From an uncultured Granulosicoccaceae bacterium (GTDB lineage: Bacteria > Pseudomonadota > Gammaproteobacteria > Granulosicoccales > Granulosicoccaceae): a stretch of 11,146 bases of DNA. Under the pieces are notes generated by a model, which searched no databases, was not told the DNA's origin, and saw only the letters and a list, made by a program, of their open reading frames with translations. The stretch spans positions 1 to 11,146 of the forward strand of contig CALFBL010000348.1 of assembly GCA_937951695.1 (NCBI GenBank). Reading direction: 5' to 3'. The position numbers and the translations under genes are program-made. Positions 6,690-11,146 of the stretch are shown here, one piece after another. Each line of letters opens with the position of its first letter. Position 1 is the first letter of the stretch.

Positions 6690-6740
6690 GTCAAACTCCA
6701 AACTAAAAGGTCGCTTTAGCAAACCCGGTTTCGGTCTAAG

Positions 6741-7778
6741 TTATTTCTTGACGTTCGTCCAGATCTGGTCATACACCGCTTGAGTCTGCTCGTCACAAAC
6801 CTCGATAAACGTGGCCGGCCCTGCAGAGGCCGGTGGATTGCCTTCAGGCAGTGTACGAAGCTCCTCATCAAGCATGTCGGATACGCCATCCACACCCGCT
6901 GCGTAACGTGCGTAATTGGTTACCGCCGCTGCGTTTTCCGGCTCCAACAAAAAATCCATGAACACCAACGCATTTTCACGGTTTGGTGCATCCTTCAAGA
7001 GTACAACGTTGTCCATCCAAGCAACGAAGCCTTGCGTGGGGAAGGCGTATTCTATGTTTGCACCCTCTTCACGACCTTTGGCAGAGAAACCGCTGTAAAT
7101 CATGCCAACTGATGCATCACCGGACACGAGCACCTCCTTTGCGGTGTCAGAGTTAAAGGAGGCCCAGTGTGTCTTTGCCTCTTCCAGCATATCATTCAGA
7201 GCTTGAAGCTTTTTGCGATCATTGGAGCACTGTTCCATACCCATGTGCATCGCCGCCATTGCCATCACTTCACCCTGACTGTCCAGCATATTGATCTTGC
7301 CGGACAATTCTTCAGGCGGATTAAAGAGTATGTCGGTTGTGCTAATGTCGCCGGTGTAATCGTCCCGATTGACAGAGAAGGAAGTGGTGCCCCACTGATA
7401 AGGGATGGAATGCTGTCGCCCGGGGTCGAAACCGGCATCAAGCCATTGCGTCTGAATGTTAGCTTTGTTCTCCAGTTCTCCGTCGGCGATGGTATCGAGC
7501 AATCCTTCATTGGCCATGATTTTGACCATATAGTCGCCAGGTACAGAAACATCATAGGTACCGATGCCACCTGCCTTTAACGAGGCTAACATGGCCTCAT
7601 TCGAGTCGAAGGTGTCCATGACGACTTCGATTCCTGTTTCTGCAGTGAACTTCTCGATCAGTTCCTGGGGCATGTATTCAAACCAGTGGTATACAACCAC
7701 CTCACCATCGGCTTTCGCGTGGGTGATTCCAAACGCTAACAAAGCGGTGGTTGTCAATGTCAGAATGTGCTTTTTCAT
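6741..7778 (-). CDS. potD: PotD/PotF-type polyamine-family periplasmic binding protein
   Basis: This 345-residue exported protein belongs to the spermidine/putrescine binding family that delivers ligand to the permease pair encoded just upstream. A signal peptide covers about residues 1-23. Family segments are VVVYHWFEYMPQ (27-38), DTFDSNEAMLASLKAG (55-70), YDVSVPGDYMVKIM (75-88), SIPYQWGTTSFSVN (124-137), LDSQGEVMAMA (165-175), VGMIYSG (224-230) and VAWMDNVVL (252-260). By recalled comparison with PotD, the ligand acidic residues E170 and D256 and the tryptophans W32 and W254 are kept. Positions matching PotD S83, D168 and W229 appear to be G81, S167 and Y228, so specificity may differ. C184 and C328 could form a disulfide. 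GGAG lies seven bases before the ATG. It is 18 bases downstream of the second permease. A polyamine-family ligand is likely but not proven. Confidence 0.88.
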   Translation of the reverse strand: MKKHILTLTTTALLAFGITHAKADGEVVVYHWFEYMPQELIEKFTAETGIEVVMDTFDSNEAMLASLKAGGIGTYDVSVPGDYMVKIMANEGLLDTIADGELENKANIQTQWLDAGFDPGRQHSIPYQWGTTSFSVNRDDYTGDISTTDILFNPPEELSGKINMLDSQGEVMAMAAMHMGMEQCSNDRKKLQALNDMLEEAKTHWASFNSDTAKEVLVSGDASVGMIYSGFSAKGREEGANIEYAFPTQGFVAWMDNVVLLKDAPNRENALVFMDFLLEPENAAAVTNYARYAAGVDGVSDMLDEELRTLPEGNPPASAGPATFIEVCDEQTQAVYDQIWTNVKK

Positions 7779-7796
7779 GATGCGACTCCAGTGGTC

Positions 7797-8612
7797 TCAA
7801 GTTGTCTTGTCAGTCTTGCTGACAAAGTAAGAAATCGTGACCATGACTACCGACACACTGAGAAGCAGTGTAGATATGGCCATAATATTGGGTTTAATGC
7901 CTTGTTTTACTGCACCGAATATTGCCGTTGGCAATGTCTCGACTCCGGCTCCCTTGACGAAGTTAGTGATGATGAAATCGTCCAGAGAAACAATGAAGGC
8001 GAGCAGAAAACCAGAAATAATCCCCGGCGTCATCAATGGCAACAAGATTCTTGTGAAGACTTGTTGGCGTGTCGCATACAAATCCAGTGCTGCCTGTTCG
8101 ACGGTCTCATCGATTCCCTGCATACGGGCGGCTATAGGCAGATAGGCAAATGGGATGCAAAATGCAATATGTGCAAAAATGATGGTTGCAAAGCCACGCT
8201 CGAATCCGATGGCATTAAAAAATATCAGTGTCGCAACAGCCGTAACAATCTCCGGCACCATCAAGGGCAGGGAGATCAACCCGAACGATAGCGTACGCAG
8301 TTTGAACTTGCCAGCGCGGATCATACCGGTGGCGGCCAATGTCGCGATCATTGTTGACACTGTCGCGGCGATGAGGGCGATGGCAAAGCTGTTCCACGCC
8401 GCTCGTTTGAATTTTGCACTCTCAGGACCTGTAAAAACATCCACGTACCAGTGCACAGAAAATCCATCCCAGGAAGCAATAGAGTTGGACGCATTAAAGC
8501 TGTAGATTGTCACCACCAACAAAGGTGCATAGAGGATAATCAGGCACAGAAAGGTAACCGCCTTGAATCCTGAGTAAGAACGCACATCGAGCTTTACGGA
8601 AAGTCCGGCCAT
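7797..8612 (-). CDS. potC: PotC-type ABC permease
   Basis: This 271-residue inner-membrane permease is of the PotC/PotI class, which pairs with the PotB-type subunit to form the translocation pore. About six hydrophobic segments are visible (near 17-38, 75-97, 107-130, 140-162, 199-220 and 242-264). The cytoplasmic EAA loop that docks on the ATPase is at about 172-197 (EQAALDLYATRQQVFTRILL, then PLMTPG). DETVEQAA followed by FIVSLDDFIITNF (206-218) is characteristic of this subunit. A GGGAGGG ribosome binding site lies about ten bases before the ATG, within the end of the preceding permease gene, and the two genes are separated by five bases. The 18-base gap to the binding-protein gene also supports one transcript. 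Confidence 0.92.
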   Translation of the reverse strand: MAGLSVKLDVRSYSGFKAVTFLCLIILYAPLLVVTIYSFNASNSIASWDGFSVHWYVDVFTGPESAKFKRAAWNSFAIALIAATVSTMIATLAATGMIRAGKFKLRTLSFGLISLPLMVPEIVTAVATLIFFNAIGFERGFATIIFAHIAFCIPFAYLPIAARMQGIDETVEQAALDLYATRQQVFTRILLPLMTPGIISGFLLAFIVSLDDFIITNFVKGAGVETLPTAIFGAVKQGIKPNIMAISTLLLSVSVVMVTISYFVSKTDKTT

Positions 8613-8617
8613 GCTGG

Positions 8618-9547
8618 TCAGACCCTCCCACGTTCAAGGCGAGATTGCTGCCGCGCAAACGCGATTAAAATGACCAATACAATGGTGAGCAGTATCATCG
8701 ATGCTGCAGCCCCGAACGGCCAGTTACCCGCGTTGCCCTTGAACTGTTCTTCGATCAATGATCCGATCATATAATTCTTGGCACCACCAAGAAGATCCGG
8801 CGCTAGAAAAGAACCCAGTGATGGCACAAATACGAGGATGCAGCCAGCGATCACGCCCGGTTTTGTTACCGGTAGCAAAATGCGGTGCAGTGTCACCCAC
8901 TTAGAGGCATAGAGATCCGCCGCAGCTTCACTGAGAGAAAAGTCATACCGCTCAACTGCTGCATAGATAGGTAGCACCATAAATGGCAAGTACGAGTAGA
9001 ACAGTCCCAGTTGTACAGCCAGATTGGTGTTGACAATCTGCAGAGGGCTGTCGATAAGTCCTACTGCCATCAACGACAGGTTCAATGGCCCCTCGTCGCG
9101 TAGCAGGAATTTCATCGACACGGTACGGATTAACAGATTGACCCAGTAAGGAATCGTGATTAGAAACACCCAAATGGCACGCGTTTGAACAGGGCGCGTC
9201 GCGATAAAATAAGCGGTAGGAAATCCGATGGCAAGACTAAGTAACGTTGCTGCACCGGCCTGCCAAAATGAGCGCCAAAAAATCGCGATATACGTCCAAT
9301 CAAGAGTCGGTGAATCATCACCAAACAAGCCTCTATCGAAGAAGAATTGATCGTAGGCCGCCAGACTGAACTCCCATATCACGCCACCTCGAAATTCTTT
9401 CGTCAGAAACGAATACACCAGCATCAGGATTGCGGGAACGAGCGACAGTGCACCCAGCACCACCCAGGACGGTAGCAACAGCCAGGTGCGAGATTTATGA
9501 TAAGTGTTGCTTACGGCTGGCTCGCCGTCTGGAGCGCTAATGGCCAT
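8618..9547 (-). CDS. potB: PotB-type ABC permease
   Basis: This 309-residue permease is of the PotB/PotH class. After a hydrophilic N-terminus of about 20 residues come hydrophobic segments near 22-48, 88-117, 124-146, 175-196, 231-250 and 281-299. The EAA loop at about 207-230 (SEAAADLYASKWVTLHRILL, then PVTKPG) is the ATPase contact. IPYWVNLLIRTVSMKFLLRDEG (starting at 132) is typical of PotB-like subunits, as is the LGSFLAPDLLGGAK segment (244-257). Its ATG overlaps the ATPase stop in TGATG, and no separate ribosome binding site is seen, so translation is probably coupled to the ATPase. With the downstream permease it forms the heterodimeric channel. Confidence 0.92.
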   Translation of the reverse strand: MAISAPDGEPAVSNTYHKSRTWLLLPSWVVLGALSLVPAILMLVYSFLTKEFRGGVIWEFSLAAYDQFFFDRGLFGDDSPTLDWTYIAIFWRSFWQAGAATLLSLAIGFPTAYFIATRPVQTRAIWVFLITIPYWVNLLIRTVSMKFLLRDEGPLNLSLMAVGLIDSPLQIVNTNLAVQLGLFYSYLPFMVLPIYAAVERYDFSLSEAAADLYASKWVTLHRILLPVTKPGVIAGCILVFVPSLGSFLAPDLLGGAKNYMIGSLIEEQFKGNAGNWPFGAAASMILLTIVLVILIAFARQQSRLERGRV

Positions 9548-10647
9548 CAGTCCATCAGGAGCCGCGCGGCCCCGGGTTCCAGGTTGATGAATACATCACT
9601 ACCAGGTTCGAAAATACCTTGACTACCGCGATCTGAATTGGAGGTGCGTACTGTGAAGCCTGGACCTTCAACCAGTTCAACTAGGGTGGTAATATCCGTA
9701 CCGATGAAGATATTCTCAACCACCCTGCCCTGCAGATTCTCAGTTTCAGTTGGTTTTTCGCTAATAAAAGTGCGCTCTGGTCGCAAGCACACGTGAACCT
9801 TTGCCCCAGGACCGACGCCTTCAACCTGCTCACAATTCAATTGGTGCCCTCCGGCAAGACGGCAGACGGCCTGACCGTCCTTGACAGCATCGACTTGCAC
9901 GTCGAGCAAATTGGTGTCACCAATAAAATCGGCAACGAACATGTTGCACGGAGTTTCATAGATATCGCGGGGTGAGCCCAGTTGTTGCAGCTGGCCAGAT
10001 GACATCACGGCGATACGATCAGACATGGTCAGCGCTTCTTCTTGATCATGCGTCACAAAGATGAACGTGATGCCCGTCTCTCGCTGCAGATGCTTCAGTT
10101 CAAGTTGCATGGTTTTGCGCAGTTTCAGATCAAGCGCCGACAGCGGCTCATCCAGCAACAGTACCTTGGGTTGCGGGGCGAGCGCGCGAGCAAGGGCCAC
10201 ACGCTGCTGTTGCCCGCCCGACAGTTGCGATGGCCTGCGAGCGGAGAAATCAATAAGCTGAACCAGTTCGAGCATCAGCCCAGCTTTCTCACGGGCCTCC
10301 AACTTGCTGCGCCCTTTCATCTCTAGCCCAAATGCAACGTTGTCCAATACGTTCAGATGCGGAAAAAGTGCGTAGTTCTGAAATACCGTGTTTACCGGCC
10401 GCCGGTTCGGCGGCAGATTTTCGATTTCTTCGCCAAACAGGTAAATCGACCCCTCGGAAACGGCTTCAAAACCGGCGATCATGCGCAGCAGTGTGGTCTT
10501 GCCGCAACCGGACGGACCCAACAGGGTAAAGAACTCATTGTCCCGGATAGACAGTGAGATTTCTTTCAGAGCGGTGAATGATCCGTAACGCTTGACCGCA
10601 CTCCGAATATCGATCGCGTTCTCTCGTTGTTCCACTAGCACTCTCAA
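9547..10647 (-). CDS. potA: PotA-type ABC transporter ATPase
   Basis: This 366-residue ATPase powers the importer encoded by the next three genes and acts on the cytoplasmic face. Complete catalytic motifs are present: Walker A GPSGCGKTT (44-52), Q-loop Gln90 in VFQNYALFPH, signature LSGGQQQR (142-149), Walker B VLLLDEP with D166 and E167, the D-loop SALD (170-173) and switch His200 in VTHDQEEA. A C-terminal regulatory TOBE-type domain from about 245 contains CLRPER (287-292). The PNRRPVNTVFQ segment fits the polyamine-type subfamily. The first codon is TTG at 10647, with GGGG five bases upstream. In-frame GTG codons at 10641 and 10635 are alternatives that would remove two or four residues. 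It is the first gene of the operon and is read from the region shared with the divergent LuxR-type gene. Confidence 0.94.
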   Translation of the reverse strand: MRVLVEQRENAIDIRSAVKRYGSFTALKEISLSIRDNEFFTLLGPSGCGKTTLLRMIAGFEAVSEGSIYLFGEEIENLPPNRRPVNTVFQNYALFPHLNVLDNVAFGLEMKGRSKLEAREKAGLMLELVQLIDFSARRPSQLSGGQQQRVALARALAPQPKVLLLDEPLSALDLKLRKTMQLELKHLQRETGITFIFVTHDQEEALTMSDRIAVMSSGQLQQLGSPRDIYETPCNMFVADFIGDTNLLDVQVDAVKDGQAVCRLAGGHQLNCEQVEGVGPGAKVHVCLRPERTFISEKPTETENLQGRVVENIFIGTDITTLVELVEGPGFTVRTSNSDRGSQGIFEPGSDVFINLEPGAARLLMD

Positions 10648-10670
10648 ATGTACCCCTTTCTCACCCGATC

Positions 10671-10679
10671 TTTATACTA
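10671..10679 (-). promoter_or_regulatory. Candidate -10 region of the polyamine-type operon
   Basis: On the minus strand TAGTATAAA offers two overlapping -10 candidates (TAGTAT and TATAAA) about 25 bases before the ATPase start codon. No matching -35 hexamer is found at the usual spacing; that position is occupied by C-rich dyad sequence. A poor -35 with a strong dyad just upstream is what an activator-dependent promoter looks like, but this is inference. Confidence 0.35.
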
Positions 10680-10701
10680 AATAGAATGATTCAGGGGGCA
10701 T

Positions 10702-10719
10702 ATACCCCTAAGGGGGTAT
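10702..10719. promoter_or_regulatory. GC-rich dyad, probable operator of the LuxR-type regulator
   Basis: ATACCCC-TAAG-GGGGTAT is a perfect 7-4-7 inverted repeat in the 79-bp region between the divergent ATPase and LuxR-type genes. A further GGGGG block at 10694-10698 can pair with the same CCCC, giving overlapping alternative dyads. Measured from the candidate -10 of the operon, the centre falls roughly 42-45 bases upstream of the likely transcription start, the usual place for a LuxR-type activator. On the other side it ends seven bases before the regulator ATG and includes the AGGGGG that could be its ribosome binding site, so binding might also repress the regulator. The sequence is seen; the roles are inferred. 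Confidence 0.6.
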
Positions 10720-10726
10720 CTTGTTT

Positions 10727-11146
10727 ATGCTGACGTATGACACGCAGGAGCATCTGGCCGCGACCATTGAATCACTGGGCACATCTCAGTTTTCGGAGAA
10801 ACTGTACATTTGGTTGCGCCGCTGTTTTGAAATCGACAACGGCACCATTCTGGCCTACTACCAGACGAGTAAGCCTGATGTGTTCTTCAGCCAAGCCATG
10901 GTCAAGCAGGTGCACGAACACCTGGAAACGGATTATCTTTCGGGAAACTATCTGTTGGACCCGTTTCACGACCTGCACGTGAATCGGTCCGCTAAGGGGC
11001 TTTATCGTCTTCGAGACTGTGCTCCTGACAGTTTTCATCGAAACGAATATTATGCGAAATACTATGCGGGTACTACCATGCTCGATGAGCTTTGTTTCCA
11101 TACAACCTTACCCAAGGGTGCATCTGTGCAGGTGTGCTTGCCAACC
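10727..11146 (+). CDS. LuxR-type transcriptional regulator, N-terminal part
   Basis: The frame is open from ATG 10727 to the window edge (140 codons), so the gene is partial and its expected C-terminal helix-turn-helix is outside. The visible part begins MLTYDTQEHLAATIESLG. It contains YLLDPFHDLH (about 75-84), GLYRLRDCAPDSFHRNEYY (about 91-109) and a Tyr-rich YAKYYAGTTMLDELCFH stretch. From memory, the pattern LDPF, GLYRLRD.APD.F..SEYY, YY and DE is characteristic of the N-terminal domain of a LuxR-family group lacking a recognised acyl-homoserine-lactone pocket. AGGGGG about ten bases upstream may be the ribosome binding site. Its divergent position next to a polyamine-type uptake and catabolism operon suggests it controls that operon. 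Calling it LuxR-type rests on the sensor domain alone. Confidence 0.7.
   Translation, partial: MLTYDTQEHLAATIESLGTSQFSEKLYIWLRRCFEIDNGTILAYYQTSKPDVFFSQAMVKQVHEHLETDYLSGNYLLDPFHDLHVNRSAKGLYRLRDCAPDSFHRNEYYAKYYAGTTMLDELCFHTTLPKGASVQVCLPT

Noticed and set aside
10641..10720. Riboswitch or leader RNA in the 79-bp divergent region
   Set aside because: The space is too short once promoter and dyad are accounted for, and the G/C blocks are explained better as a protein-binding dyad.
10737..11101. Open frames on both strands inside the LuxR-type gene
   Set aside because: They are shadows. The frame from 10727 gives the recognisable LDPF...GLYRLRD protein and stays open to the window edge.

Overview
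The window is about 11 kb of bacterial chromosome, probably from a marine or soil gammaproteobacterium. That guess rests on base composition near 50% GC, the mix of solute uptake systems, a LacI regulator with a PurR-like operator, and a LuxR-type regulator beside a polyamine-type ABC operon. No rRNA, tRNA, transposase or CRISPR array was seen, so the taxonomic call is soft.

Left part (1-2486, minus strand). A tctA-tctB pair encodes the two membrane proteins of a tripartite tricarboxylate transporter. It runs into a small gene for a putative exported, Arg/Thr/Glu-rich protein. That gene lies in a strikingly A-poor, CpG-rich low-complexity tract filling about the first 365 bases. No tctC is present in the window. 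A LacI-family gene (2564-3619, plus strand) is transcribed away from tctA, and a near-palindromic AAACGTTT-centred operator lies between them. This suggests local ligand control of tctAB.

Middle part (3620-5215). A hairpin terminator separates lacI from a convergent, stand-alone TauA/NMT1-type periplasmic binding protein (3733-4728). That gene has a TTG start, a strong ribosome binding site and a perfect tandem 23-bp repeat just upstream. About 490 bases follow with no confident gene, only a possible decayed or hypothetical ORF.

Right part (5216-10647, minus strand). A five-gene cluster is transcribed as ATPase, permease, permease, periplasmic binding protein and class III aminotransferase. 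The first four form a complete PotABCD-like polyamine-type importer with tight or overlapping junctions. The aminotransferase follows after a 160-bp gap containing a strong 11-bp hairpin. Together they suggest import of a polyamine or related amine and its first catabolic transamination.

Divergent from the ATPase, at 10727 and running off the window, is the N-terminal part of a LuxR-type regulator. A GC-rich dyad in the 79-bp shared promoter region is the likely binding site for control of the uptake and catabolism operon.
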